DNA of 40,898 nucleotides from Streptomyces pinistramenti (lineage in GTDB: Bacteria > Actinomycetota > Actinomycetes > Streptomycetales > Streptomycetaceae), in the NCBI RefSeq assembly GCF_020564935.1, contig NZ_JAJCXB010000059.1:1-40898 (forward strand), given 5' to 3'. Made by a program: the position numbers and the translations under genes. Positions 16,179 through 24,481 of this stretch are shown one piece after another. The notes beneath the pieces were generated by a model, which saw only the letters and a list, made by a program, of their open reading frames with translations, searched no databases and was not told the DNA's origin. The first letter of the stretch is position 1, and every line of letters starts with the position of its first letter.

Positions 16179-16264
16179 GCACGGACGGGAGGGCGGCCCG
16201 TGGCGTGCCCATGCGGGCCGCGGCCGCGCGGCCCCGTGCTGTCGCCCCGCGCATCCCCGGCGAG

Positions 16265-16270
16265 TAGCCT
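16265..16270 (+). promoter_or_regulatory. -10-like hexamer for leaderless quinone oxidoreductase gene
   Basis: TAGCCT matches TANNNT and lies 7 nt before the ATG at 16278. No Shine-Dalgarno sequence precedes that ATG, so a leaderless mRNA is likely. Confidence 0.45.
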
Positions 16271-16277
16271 CGCGGCC

Positions 16278-17258
16278 ATGCGAGCGATCACCATTCCCGA
16301 ACCCGGTGGCCCCGAAGCCCTTGTCTGGGCCGACGTGCCAGATCCGCAGCCCGCCGAGGGCGAGGTCCTGATCGAGGTCGTGGCCAGCGCGGTCAACCGC
16401 GCTGATCTGCTGCAGCGCCAGGGCTTCTACGACCCGCCGCCCGGCTCGTCCCCCTACCCAGGACTCGAATGCGCGGGCCGGATCGCGGCGCTCGGGCCCG
16501 GCGTGCACGGCTGGTCCGTCGGCGACGAGGTGTGCGCCCTGCTGGTCGGCGGGGGGTACGCGGAGAAGGTCGCGGTCCCGGCCGGGCAGGTGCTGCCGCT
16601 GCCGGAGGGCCTGGACATGGTGTCGGCCGCCGCGCTGCCCGAAGTCGTCTGCACGGTCTGGTCGAACGTCTTCATGATCGCGCATCTGCGCCCCGGCGAG
16701 ACGCTGTTGGTGCACGGCGGATCCAGCGGCATCGGCACCATGGCGATCCAGCTGGCCAAGGCCGTCGGCGCACGCGTCGCGGTCACCGCGGGCGGCCCCG
16801 AAAAGCTGGCGCGGTGTGCCGAGTTGGGCGCCGACATCCTCATCGACTACCGCGAACAGGACTTCGTCGAGGAGATCCGCAAGGCCACCGACGGCAAGGG
16901 CGCGGACGTCATCCTCGACATCATCGGCGCGAAGTACCTGGAACGGAACGTCAAGGCGCTGGCGGTCAGCGGGCGGCTCGCCATCATCGGCATGCAGGGC
17001 GGGATCAAGGCGGAGCTGAACCTCGCCACCCTGCTCTCCAAGCGTGCCGCGATCACCGCGGCCGGCCTGCGCGCCCGCCCGCTGGGCGAGAAGGCGGCCA
17101 TCGTCGCGGCGGTACGCGAACACATCTGGCCGCTGATCGCCAACGGCCAGGTCCGTCCGATCATCGACTGCACGATCCCGATGGAACAGGCCGCGGAGGC
17201 GCACCGCGTCGTCGACGCGAGCACCCACGTCGGCAAGGTCGTCCTGACGACGGGCTGA
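16278..17258 (+). CDS. NAD(P)H:quinone oxidoreductase (zeta-crystallin/PIG3-like MDR)
   Basis: 326 residues, normal for a zinc-free medium-chain dehydrogenase/reductase. It has VNRADLLQRQGFYDPPPGSS and the PYPGLECAGRI segment of the PIG3/QOR branch. A nucleotide-binding loop follows in LLVHGGSSGIGTMAIQLAKA, and ADVILDIIGAKYLERN is in the Rossmann domain. No structural zinc cysteines are present. It is expected to use NADPH for one- or two-electron reduction of quinones or reactive enals. The start has a -10-like TAGCCT 7 nt upstream and no ribosome site. A GC-rich hairpin follows. Confidence 0.92.
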   Translation: MRAITIPEPGGPEALVWADVPDPQPAEGEVLIEVVASAVNRADLLQRQGFYDPPPGSSPYPGLECAGRIAALGPGVHGWSVGDEVCALLVGGGYAEKVAVPAGQVLPLPEGLDMVSAAALPEVVCTVWSNVFMIAHLRPGETLLVHGGSSGIGTMAIQLAKAVGARVAVTAGGPEKLARCAELGADILIDYREQDFVEEIRKATDGKGADVILDIIGAKYLERNVKALAVSGRLAIIGMQGGIKAELNLATLLSKRAAITAAGLRARPLGEKAAIVAAVREHIWPLIANGQVRPIIDCTIPMEQAAEAHRVVDASTHVGKVVLTTG

Positions 17259-17269
17259 GTGCGACCGGA

Positions 17270-17302
17270 CGGGCCGGCCACCGCAGGACGGCGGCCGGCC
17301 CG
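17270..17302. terminator. Hairpin after the quinone oxidoreductase gene
   Basis: CGGGCCGGCC and GGCCGGCCCG form a perfect 10-bp stem around a 13-nt loop, 12 bp after the stop at 17258. Likely terminator of the 12080-17258 gene run. Confidence 0.7.
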
Positions 17303-17422
17303 CCGCTTGCCCGCCGCCCCCTCCCTCCGGTCACCTGAGCGACATCTCCAAGATGCCGCGATTCCGGTGCCGTGTGACGCTGAGCACGTCACTCGACGGC
17401 TCGGCACGGGAGGGGCACGACT

Positions 17423-18376
17423 GTGGCTCCACGACTCCGTACGCGCTTTGCCACCGGCCTGCTGGTGTTGTCCGTCGCGCTTCCCGTCCCTGCGGCGGCC
17501 CTCGTTGCGACGGCGTCACCGGCAGGCGCAGCCCCCAACGACCGCAGCCCCCTCCGGGCGGCCCGTGCCCCCGGAACCGCCGCCGACCCGCTGCGCCTCC
17601 GGCTCACGGGCGGCGGCGCGGAACACCACCATCACCACCACGGCGGCCCGGCCACCGACGTCGGCCTGCCGGGCGCATCCGGCGGTTTCCCCGGCCTCGC
17701 CGGGCTGTCGGACGCCATACTCGGGATCCTGAACGAGCGGCCGCACTCTCACGGCCGGTACGCCGAGGACGCCCCGCGGTCCCACGTCCCGCCACCTGGC
17801 CACCCGCACGGCCCGCCCGCCGCCGCCCCGCCCCCGGTGGATTCCGCTCCGGGCGACGACATCCGCGACGCGGAGAGCCTGCCCGCGAACGGTGCCTTCC
17901 CGCCCGGCGGGTGGCCGGGCGCGGCCGCCGCATCCGGCACGCCGGGCGCCCCCGACGCGGCGAGACCCTCCGGCCCGCCCCGCCATGCGGCAGGTCCTGA
18001 TGCCGGCCGCCCCGCCCCCGGAGCCAAGGAACCGGGCAAGGACGCCCCGCCCGGCAAGGAGAAGCCGTCCCGCCCCGCAGTCTCACCTTCGGCCCCGCCC
18101 AGCTCTGCCGTCCCGCCGAGCAGGCCGTGGCACCCGCAGGACACCGGTACGCCGGGCCGCCCGACCCGCCAGGACAAGCCGTCGGCCACCGCCGATGCCG
18201 AGGGGCAACGCAGCTCGTCACCGGCGGCCGCGGAAGCCGAACCGCCGACCACCGGCGGGCCGTACGCCTTCAACGGTTCGACGGCCCGGGTCGAACGGGT
18301 GCTGCCGATGGGCGCAGGACTGGCCCTCACCGGCCTTGGCCTGGCCTTCCTCGCCCTCCGGCTGCGCCGTTACTGA
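17423..18376 (+). CDS. Secreted, membrane-anchored Pro/His-rich protein with native hexahistidine
   Basis: 317 residues, function not recognised. A signal peptide covers about residues 1-37, with cleavage probably after SPAGA. Residues 67-73 read EHHHHHHGG, a natural run of six His, and further His occur in RPHSHGRY and PGHPHGPP. The middle 200 residues are Pro/Ala/Gly-rich and look disordered or wall-spanning. A C-terminal helix (MGAGLALTGLGLAFLALRL) ending in RRY anchors it. There is no LPXTG-type sortase motif. A role in metal binding at the cell surface is possible but unproven. GTG at 17423 with GGGAGGGG 7 nt upstream. Confidence 0.75.
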   Translation: MAPRLRTRFATGLLVLSVALPVPAAALVATASPAGAAPNDRSPLRAARAPGTAADPLRLRLTGGGAEHHHHHHGGPATDVGLPGASGGFPGLAGLSDAILGILNERPHSHGRYAEDAPRSHVPPPGHPHGPPAAAPPPVDSAPGDDIRDAESLPANGAFPPGGWPGAAAASGTPGAPDAARPSGPPRHAAGPDAGRPAPGAKEPGKDAPPGKEKPSRPAVSPSAPPSSAVPPSRPWHPQDTGTPGRPTRQDKPSATADAEGQRSSSPAAAEAEPPTTGGPYAFNGSTARVERVLPMGAGLALTGLGLAFLALRLRRY

Positions 18377-18415
18377 TCTCCGGCCGGGAGACGCGCATGG
18401 CACACCGCGTCGCGG

Positions 18416-18429
18416 GTTTCACGTGAAAC
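18416..18429. promoter_or_regulatory. parS site 1 (ParB binding)
   Basis: GTTTCACGTGAAAC, the exact Streptomyces parS core, flanked by G and C (16-bp palindrome). It lies 55 bp from site 2; both continue with CTCAC, so a 20-nt direct repeat is present. ParB loads here for origin segregation. Confidence 0.93.
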
Positions 18430-18470
18430 CTCACCCGGGTGGCGGGCAGGACCTGCCGCTGCCGTCGCCG

Positions 18471-18484
18471 GTTTCACGTGAAAC
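18471..18484. promoter_or_regulatory. parS site 2 (ParB binding)
   Basis: Second exact GTTTCACGTGAAAC in the intergenic region before bpa. The centres of sites 1 and 2 are 55 bp apart, about five helical turns. Confidence 0.93.
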
Positions 18485-18559
18485 CTCACGGCCCGGCGGC
18501 TTCGCGGAGGGCGGATCACGGTCCGGTGGGGGCACCACCGGGGAAGGCCACGTGTACGA

Positions 18560-18565
18560 GAGAAT
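18560..18565 (+). promoter_or_regulatory. -10-like hexamer for leaderless bpa
   Basis: GAGAAT ends 6 nt before the ATG at 18572 and keeps the A and final T of TANNNT. No ribosome site is seen before that ATG. Confidence 0.35.
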
Positions 18566-18571
18566 GGCGGC

Positions 18572-19138
18572 ATGGATATGCCGATGAACGAACGGTCGCA
18601 GGAGAGTCCGCACGTCCTGGTGGTCGGCCCGGACGGCATGGCGCTCGGCAGTGCCGGCTCCGGCGGCGGGGACGGCGACGAAGAGCCCCGGGAGACGCCG
18701 GTGACGGACATGGTCGAGCAGCCGGCGAAGGTCATGCGCATCGGCAGCATGATCAAGCAGCTGCTGGAGGAAGTGAAGGCCGCTCCGCTGGACGAAGCGA
18801 GCCGGGTCCGCCTGAAGGAGATCCACTCCAGTTCGGTCAAGGAGCTGGAGGACGGGCTGGCGCCCGAACTGGTCGAGGAACTGGAGCGGTTGTCGCTGCC
18901 GTTCACCGACGAGTCGGTGCCCACCGATGCGGAACTGCGCATCGCGCAGGCCCAGTTGGTCGGCTGGCTGGAGGGCCTGTTCCACGGCATTCAGACCGCG
19001 CTGTTCGCGCAACAGATGGCCGCCCGTGCCCAGTTGGAGTCGATGCGCCGGGCGCTGCCGCCCGGTGCCGCTCCGGCGGAGGACGGCGAGGAGCACCTCG
19101 GCGGCCACGGCGCCACCCGCTCCGGCCCGTATCTCTGA
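18572..19138 (+). CDS. bpa: Bacterial proteasome activator Bpa/PafE (DUF2587)
   Basis: 188 residues, close to the mycobacterial protein Rv3780. The conserved helical core runs from about residue 45 to 155 (VTDMVEQPAKVMRIGSMIKQ, IHSSSVKELEDGLAPELVEE, LVGWLEGLFHGIQTALFAQQ). The protein ends SGPYL, the position of the GQYL motif that docks the dodecameric ring onto the 20S proteasome and opens its gate. It acts without ATP or pupylation on unfolded or specific substrates. The N-terminal 40 residues are Gly/Asp-rich and variable. Two parS sites lie upstream and a strong bidirectional terminator downstream. Confidence 0.92.
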   Translation: MDMPMNERSQESPHVLVVGPDGMALGSAGSGGGDGDEEPRETPVTDMVEQPAKVMRIGSMIKQLLEEVKAAPLDEASRVRLKEIHSSSVKELEDGLAPELVEELERLSLPFTDESVPTDAELRIAQAQLVGWLEGLFHGIQTALFAQQMAARAQLESMRRALPPGAAPAEDGEEHLGGHGATRSGPYL

Positions 19139-19180
19139 CCGACGGGTCCGACAGTGCCCCGCAGAGATCGGGGCAGGGAA

Positions 19181-19228
19181 CGCCGAGAGGGGCCCGCACG
19201 CGGAATGCGTGCCGGGCCCCTCTCGGCG
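19181..19228. terminator. Strong bidirectional terminator between bpa and kinase gene
   Basis: CGCCGAGAGGGGCCCG (19181-19196) pairs perfectly with 19213-19228, a 16-bp stem. The interior CACGC/GCGTG extends it past one bulged C. It sits between the converging stops at 19138 and 19247. Confidence 0.88.
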
Positions 19229-19246
19229 TGTGGTTCCGTGGCCGGG

Positions 19247-20887
19247 TCAGTTGCTGCGCCCCGTCGAGACGGTGAGCCGAATGGGTTCGCCGCTGTCCGG
19301 ATCCCACTGGGCGACGCCGGCGGGCTCCTGCTTCGTGATGGTGTTCTTCCCCCAGAGCGAGTCGTTCTCTTCCTTGACGGTGTACTTCCAGCCCGCCGCG
19401 TCCAGGCACTCCTTGACCGAGTCCAGGTTCTTGTACGTGAAGAACGGGAAGTAGACCTTCTTCTTCTCGCCGTAGGGGTGCGCGGCGTCGGTGCACTTGT
19501 CGGTCGTCACCGTCGCGGTCTTGTCCTCCGGCCGGGTGCTCACCGTGGGGGAGGAGTTCGGCGTGTACCCCGACGCCGGGCTGCCGCTGCCCTTGTCGTC
19601 GCTGGATCCGGCGCTCAGACCGATGCCGATCGCGATGGCGGTCACCACGACCACACCCACGATCGCCGAGACGACGATCACCGGGGTGTTGTTCTTCCGC
19701 GGTCGCGGGCCGCCGACCGGCATCGGAGCCACCGGCGGCGGCGCGAACGGTGCCGGGGCCGGGTATCCGCCGGCGTTGTACGGCGCGGGGCCGGGCGCCG
19801 GAGTCGGGTAGGCGTTGTTCACCGGCGGCGGGGTCGAGGGGCCGAAGCCCCCACCCCGCGGCGGCTGGTACGGCTGCTGCACGTTCGGCGGCGCCGGGGT
19901 GTGGGGAGGATTGCCGGTCGCCGCGGGGAACACCGCGGAGGAGACCGACGCACCGCTCGTGCGCGCCCGCGGGCCCTCGCTGATGATCAGCGGCGTCCCG
20001 CCGGACTGCGCGGTGCCGGCGATGCGCAGGCACTCGCCCTGCATCGCCTCGGCGGTGGGGAAACGCTCGTTGGGGTTCTTCTTCAGCGCACGGGCGACCA
20101 GCGCGTCCACCGCGGGCGGCACCGACTGGTTGATGCTCGACGGAACCGGCGGCTCCTCCTGCACGTGCGCGTACGCGATGGCGAGCGGGGAGTCCGCGTC
20201 GAACGGCAGCTGCCCGGTCAGCAGCTCGAAGAGCATGACGCCGACGGAGTAGAGGTCGGAGCGGGCGTCCACGGCGCGGCCCAGCGCCTGCTCGGGCGAG
20301 AGGTACTGCGGGGTGCCGACGACCATGCCGGTCTGCGTCATCGACGTCACACCGGACTGCATGGCGCGGGCGATACCGAAGTCCATGACCTTGACGACGT
20401 TGCGCTTGGTCATCATGACGTTGCCCGGCTTGATGTCCCGGTGGACCAGGCCCATCTCATGGCTGGCTTCGAGCGCAGCGAGCACATCCGCGGTGATTTT
20501 CAGTGCTTTTTCGGTCGGCATCGCGCCGTGCTGCGCAATGTCGTTGTCCAGTTCCGAACGGAGCGGTTGTCCGGAGACGTACTCCATGATGATGTACGGC
20601 ACCATGCCGCCGTCGATTTCGTCTTCACCGGAGTCGAAAACCGAGACGATATTGGTGTGCGTCAGTTTGGCGACCGACTGCGCCTCACGCCGGAATCGCT
20701 CACGAAATGCCTGCTCACGACCCAGTTCGGTGTGCAGGGTCTTGATCGCCACCTCGCGGTCGAGCACGCTGTCGTAGGCGAGGTGCACGGACGCCATACC
20801 GCCGGCGCCGAGAAGATCACGAAGCTGGTAACGTCCTCCGCCGGCCGCCCGGCCCTCGAATTGGCCCCGCGCGCCGTCCTGGCTCAT
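19247..20887 (-). CDS. Transmembrane Ser/Thr protein kinase (PknB class) with one PASTA-like domain
   Basis: 546 residues from the ATG at 20887 (GGGGGAAG upstream); a GTG at 20911 is less likely. The Hanks kinase domain spans about 20-285: glycine loop GAGGMASV, Lys49 in VAIKTL, HRDIKPGNVM, DFGIAR, and the activation loop TSMTQTGMVVGTPQYLSPEQ with likely autophosphorylated Thr. A ~130-residue Pro-rich linker precedes one membrane helix (VIVVSAIVGVVVVTAIAIGI). The external C-terminus has a single PASTA-like module (VYFPFFTYKNLDSVKECLDA), as in sensors of muropeptides. Divergent from a second kinase; both kinase domains are close relatives. Confidence 0.92.
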   Translation of the reverse strand: MSQDGARGQFEGRAAGGGRYQLRDLLGAGGMASVHLAYDSVLDREVAIKTLHTELGREQAFRERFRREAQSVAKLTHTNIVSVFDSGEDEIDGGMVPYIIMEYVSGQPLRSELDNDIAQHGAMPTEKALKITADVLAALEASHEMGLVHRDIKPGNVMMTKRNVVKVMDFGIARAMQSGVTSMTQTGMVVGTPQYLSPEQALGRAVDARSDLYSVGVMLFELLTGQLPFDADSPLAIAYAHVQEEPPVPSSINQSVPPAVDALVARALKKNPNERFPTAEAMQGECLRIAGTAQSGGTPLIISEGPRARTSGASVSSAVFPAATGNPPHTPAPPNVQQPYQPPRGGGFGPSTPPPVNNAYPTPAPGPAPYNAGGYPAPAPFAPPPVAPMPVGGPRPRKNNTPVIVVSAIVGVVVVTAIAIGIGLSAGSSDDKGSGSPASGYTPNSSPTVSTRPEDKTATVTTDKCTDAAHPYGEKKKVYFPFFTYKNLDSVKECLDAAGWKYTVKEENDSLWGKNTITKQEPAGVAQWDPDSGEPIRLTVSTGRSN

Positions 20888-21227
20888 CGTTCCGCTTCCC
20901 CCTCGGCGCACTGCCTGTACGTATGGCGATCAAAATCCGCAATTTCGCTGCCAAGTCTGCCCCAGGCCGGGGACACGTCAAGCTGTGTGCCCGTTCCGTG
21001 ACCAGATGTGCAAGATCCGGTTACGGCCGGGAACGGACGGGGGCTTCGCATACCCTCGGTCAACTTGCGACACTTGGTATCCGGAAGGTTTGATGGCCGG
21101 TCTTCCACGGACCGGCGGGTGCCGCGGAGCCTGTAGCGTGCTCCAACGGGGCGGGCGCACTTTCGCCAGACCCTGGCGAGGACCGAGACCTTACCGCTCA
21201 CGCGGATCGATTCGACGGCGAGGACCG
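20888..21227. other. Divergent promoter region of the two kinase genes
   Basis: 340 bp without a gene. Its left half is unusually A/T-rich for this window (around 20925-20960). On the minus strand TTGACG (20976-20981) and CAGACT (20954-20959), 16 bp apart, are a fair promoter for the left kinase. For the right kinase TACCCT at 21051 fits TANNNT, but no -35 is convincing. Confidence 0.4.
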
Positions 21228-22850
21228 ATGGCACCGACGCAGAGCCCCCAGGGCCCGTCCGATCCTGACGCCACCGGCTCCAATATCCCCGACGTACCGG
21301 AGATGTGGGGCAACGGCGGGCTGGTCGGCGACGGCCGCTACCGGCTCACGCACCGGCTCGGCCGCGGTGGTATGGCGGAGGTGTTCGCCGCCGAGGACGT
21401 ACGCCTCGGCCGGACCGTCGCCGTGAAGCTGCTGCGCGCGGATCTCGCCGAGGACCCGGTGTCCAAGGCCCGCTTCACCCGCGAGGCACAGTCCGTGGCC
21501 GGCCTGAACCACCACGCGGTGGTCGCGGTCTACGACTCCGGCGAGGACTTCGTCGGCGGCAACACCGTGCCGTACATCGTGATGGAGCTGGTCGAGGGCC
21601 GGACCATCCGTGACCTGCTGCTGAACGCCGACGCACCGCCTCCGGACCAGGCGTTGATCATCGTCTCCGGTGTGCTGGAGGCGCTGGCCTACAGCCACCA
21701 GCACGGCATCGTGCACCGTGACATCAAGCCCGCGAACGTGATCATCACGCACAGCGGCGCCGTCAAGGTCATGGACTTCGGCATCGCCCGCGCGCTGCAC
21801 GGCGCCCAGTCCACGATGACCCAGACCGGCATGGTCATGGGCACGCCGCAGTACCTCTCGCCCGAGCAGGCGCTCGGCAAGACCGTCGACACCCGCTCCG
21901 ACCTCTACGCCACCGGCTGCCTGCTGTACGAACTGCTCGCGCTGCGGCCGCCGTTCACCGGCGAGACGCCGCTCTCGGTCGTCTACCAGCACGTCCAGGA
22001 CATGCCCGTCCCGCCGTCCGAGGTCGCCGACGCGGTGCCGCCGGAGCTGGACGGCCTGGTCATGCGCTCGCTCGCCAAGGACCCCGACGACCGTTTCCAG
22101 ACCGCGGAGGAGATGCGCGGGCTGGTCCAGTACTCGCTGCAGATGCTGCACGAGCAGGGCGGCCACACCGGCACCTGGAACACCGGCCCGGTCGCCATGC
22201 ACGAGGGCGGCGCCACCCCGGCGATGGGCACCGCGGCCACCACCGCGATGCCGCACGCGGACGGCGGCCACACCGCGGCGAACCCGATCCTGCCGCCCGG
22301 CATGCACGCGGACGACGGCGCCTTCGAGGGCGGCCACCGCTCCGCGAAGAGCGGCCGCGGCAAGATCTGGCTGATCGCGGCCCTCGCGGTGATCGCCGTC
22401 GCCGTCGGCGTGGCCTTCGCGCTGCAGAACAGCCACGGCGACGGCGGGACGTCCCCCGGCCCCACCAAGGCGCCCTCCTCCTCGTCCTCGACGGAGGACA
22501 AGACCTCCGAGCCGCCGAGCGACGAGCCGTCGGACGAGACCACCGAGCCCGGCGGGCCCGGCGGCTACACCCCGCCGCCGGCCTATACCACCCCGCCGCC
22601 CGAGTCCCCCTCCACGCCGCAGACACCTTCCAGCCCGCCGCAGACCCCGTCGTCCCCGCCGCCGACCACCACGACGGGCGGCACCAGCGACGGCGGCACG
22701 AGCGACGGGGGCAAGACGGACGGCGGCACGACGGACGGCGGCGCCACCGACGGGGGCAAGACGGACGGCGGCGCGACGGACGGCGGCGCCACCGACGGGG
22801 GCGCCACCGCGGGTACGGATTCCGGGACGGCGGCCGGTGCGGGTGGCTGA
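21228..22850 (+). CDS. Transmembrane Ser/Thr protein kinase with TDGG-repeat tail
   Basis: 540 residues from the ATG at 21228. The kinase domain spans about 38-300: GRGGMAEV, the Lys in VAVKLLR, HRDIKPANVI (about 163), DFGIAR, and TMTQTGMVMGTPQYLSPEQA. A His/Gly/Ala-rich linker leads to one membrane helix (about 379-400, IWLIAALAVIAVAVGVAFAL). The outside part has no PASTA domain; it is acidic Ser/Thr/Pro-rich and ends in about nine TDGG/SDGG repeats. It may read cell-wall state or act as a spacer. Kinase sequence is very like the divergent neighbour, pointing to an old duplication with different outer parts. Confidence 0.92.
   Translation: MAPTQSPQGPSDPDATGSNIPDVPEMWGNGGLVGDGRYRLTHRLGRGGMAEVFAAEDVRLGRTVAVKLLRADLAEDPVSKARFTREAQSVAGLNHHAVVAVYDSGEDFVGGNTVPYIVMELVEGRTIRDLLLNADAPPPDQALIIVSGVLEALAYSHQHGIVHRDIKPANVIITHSGAVKVMDFGIARALHGAQSTMTQTGMVMGTPQYLSPEQALGKTVDTRSDLYATGCLLYELLALRPPFTGETPLSVVYQHVQDMPVPPSEVADAVPPELDGLVMRSLAKDPDDRFQTAEEMRGLVQYSLQMLHEQGGHTGTWNTGPVAMHEGGATPAMGTAATTAMPHADGGHTAANPILPPGMHADDGAFEGGHRSAKSGRGKIWLIAALAVIAVAVGVAFALQNSHGDGGTSPGPTKAPSSSSSTEDKTSEPPSDEPSDETTEPGGPGGYTPPPAYTTPPPESPSTPQTPSSPPQTPSSPPPTTTTGGTSDGGTSDGGKTDGGTTDGGATDGGKTDGGATDGGATDGGATAGTDSGTAAGAGG
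22680..22816 (+). repeat. Tandem repeat encoding T/S-D-G-G units
   Basis: A 12-nt unit close to ACGGACGGCGGC, some units reading AGCGACGGGGGC, encodes GG-TSDGG-TSDGGKTDGGTTDGG and so on. Length may vary between strains by slippage. Confidence 0.8.
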
Positions 22851-22870
22851 GCCGGGCCGCGGCCCGTCGA

Positions 22871-23914
22871 TCAGCCCGTGAACGCGTCCCGCACCGCCTC
22901 GTACTCGCGCGTCCACCACACGGCCAGCGCGGAAGCGGCGGGGAACTGCGGATCGGTGCGCAGGTCGCCCAACCGGTAGCGCCAGGTGAGCATCCAGAAG
23001 TCGTTCAGCCGCTCCCACCACACCCGGTGGACGGCCGCGGCCAGCTCCCCGGCATCCGCGCCGCGCGCGCTGCGGTAGGCGCCCGCGTACGCCGCCACCT
23101 TCGCCAGGTCCAGCGTCCCGCCGGGACGGACGAAGAAGATCGCCGCGGCCCGGACCGCCTCCTCCGCGCGGGGCTGCACGCTCAGCCGGTCCCAGTCGAC
23201 GATCGCGGCGGGTTCGGCGCCGCGGTAGAGGACGTTCAGCGGGTGGAAGTCGCCGTGCACCCAGCCGGTGGCGGCCGCGACGGGGTCCGCGGGACGCCGG
23301 TGGGCATGGAGCGCCAGCAGCGTCCTGCGCTCCCGCAGCCGGTGTTCGGCCAGCTCGTCGAAGCTGGTGCGCGGGCGTGCGCCGCGGGCCATGGCCAGCA
23401 GTTCGTCGATCATCTCGAAGGTCCGCGCGGGCTCCGCGCTGGGCTGCGGGCACGGTGTGCGCCGCGGAGCGGACCCGGCCGCCATGACCTGTTCCAGGGC
23501 GGTGTGGACGAGGCCGAGCAACGCGCCGAGGTGCCGGGACTGGCCGTGGCTGAGCGCGGCGCCGCCGAGGTGTTCGCCCTCGATCCAGGGGTGCAGGGCG
23601 TAGCAGCGGCCGTCCAGGACGGTGACCGTACGGCCGTCGGCGCGGGCGAGCGGCGGGGCGACGGGCAGGCCCAGGGCGGCGAGTCTGCGGGTGGCGCGGT
23701 GTTGGCGCGCGATGCCGGTGCGGTCGCCGTCGAGGTGGTGTTTGAGGAAGAACCGGCCGTGGGTGGTGACCAGGACGTATCCGTGGTTGAGCAGCCCCTC
23801 GGCGACGGGTTCGCAGGAGAGCGACTCCCCTGCGTCGACGTAGTGGTGCAGTAACGAATCGAGGGTGGGTCCGTCGGGCGCGGCCGCCGTCCGGACTACA
23901 GATGAGCGCAGCAC
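22871..23914 (-). CDS. Aminoglycoside phosphotransferase (APH)/homoserine kinase-like protein
   Basis: 347 residues. APH-fold small-molecule kinase: GLLNHGYVLVTTHGRFFLKH (ATP-binding strands with the Lys), the catalytic-loop pattern WVHGDFHPLNVLY, and the metal-binding Asp in IVDWDRL. Members phosphorylate hydroxyls of sugars, choline, homoserine or antibiotics; the substrate cannot be told. The start GTG at 23914 has TAACAT (TANNNT) 7 nt upstream and no ribosome site, so a leaderless message is likely. It ends 20 bp from the stop of the converging kinase gene. Confidence 0.85.
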   Translation of the reverse strand: MLRSSVVRTAAAPDGPTLDSLLHHYVDAGESLSCEPVAEGLLNHGYVLVTTHGRFFLKHHLDGDRTGIARQHRATRRLAALGLPVAPPLARADGRTVTVLDGRCYALHPWIEGEHLGGAALSHGQSRHLGALLGLVHTALEQVMAAGSAPRRTPCPQPSAEPARTFEMIDELLAMARGARPRTSFDELAEHRLRERRTLLALHAHRRPADPVAAATGWVHGDFHPLNVLYRGAEPAAIVDWDRLSVQPRAEEAVRAAAIFFVRPGGTLDLAKVAAYAGAYRSARGADAGELAAAVHRVWWERLNDFWMLTWRYRLGDLRTDPQFPAASALAVWWTREYEAVRDAFTG

Positions 23915-23921
23915 GCGCCAG

Positions 23922-23927
23922 ATGTTA
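23922..23927 (-). promoter_or_regulatory. -10-like hexamer for the leaderless phosphotransferase gene
   Basis: Minus strand TAACAT fits TANNNT and lies 7 nt before the GTG at 23914, in a locally A/T-rich patch. Confidence 0.45.
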
Positions 23928-23944
23928 GATCACTGGCCAGGGGG

Positions 23945-24355
23945 CTAGTGGGCGTATCGGAAGACCGGTACGTCCGCCAGGTGATGCATCGTCATGAATT
24001 CCGGCTCGATGCGCAGGAATACCGGGTCGAAAGGGACGCCGTCGGCCAGTCGCGGCGTGCGTCCGAATCGCTCGCGCTCGGCCGGCACGGGCTCGATGAC
24101 CCTGGCGGTGCCGGTGCACTGCACGGACCAGGCGTCGCAGGCGCCGCTTTCGACGTTGTCCGCCTCGTACGCGACGACGCTGCCGTCCAGCGCGTGGTGG
24201 TAGCCGTAGCCGCGGTGCAGCCGCAGGATGAGCCGGCCGTCGGTGACGAGATGCCGGGTGACGGTGGTGAAGGGCAGTGCCCGCCGACTGGCCGACACCC
24301 GTCCGTACGGGGTGCGGCTGAGCAGTTCGATCGCGCGGTGGTCGTCGGTGGGCAT
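23945..24355 (-). CDS. Pyridoxamine 5'-phosphate oxidase-family (PPOX) flavoprotein
   Basis: 136 residues. Split beta-barrel protein of the PPOX/FMN-binding class: ELLSRTPYGRVSASRRALPF, LILRLHRGYGYHHALDGSVV and WSVQCTGTARVIEP follow the order of the flavin- or F420-binding core. These small actinobacterial proteins bind FMN, F420 or haem and reduce or oxidise unknown substrates; some are redox stress proteins. The gene lies beside the DevR-like response regulator, as PPOX-type genes often do in dormancy regulons. That link is inference. Confidence 0.8.
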   Translation of the reverse strand: MPTDDHRAIELLSRTPYGRVSASRRALPFTTVTRHLVTDGRLILRLHRGYGYHHALDGSVVAYEADNVESGACDAWSVQCTGTARVIEPVPAERERFGRTPRLADGVPFDPVFLRIEPEFMTMHHLADVPVFRYAH

Positions 24356-24443
24356 GCTGCCAGCGTGCCCGCGGTGATCGGCCGCCAGTAGGGGCAGCAG
24401 CCCCGAGAACCAGGGACGTTGGTCCCGATTGCCGCGCCGGATC

Positions 24444-24477
24444 CCGGGACGGCGCGCCGGAGCGGCCGCCGTCCCGG
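24444..24477. terminator. Hairpin after the response regulator gene
   Basis: CCGGGACGGC and GCCGTCCCGG, a perfect 10-bp stem with a 14-nt loop, 4 bp beyond the stop of the minus-strand gene at 24482. Confidence 0.75.
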
Positions 24478-24481
24478 CAGG

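Noticed and set aside
19154..21001. 615-codon open frame opposite the left kinase gene
   Set aside because: Arg/Gly/Val-rich mirror of a well-supported kinase; long antisense frames are normal in high-GC DNA.
21198..23453. 751-codon open frame on the minus strand through the right kinase and phosphotransferase
   Set aside because: Low-complexity translation, overlaps two recognised genes on alternative frames.
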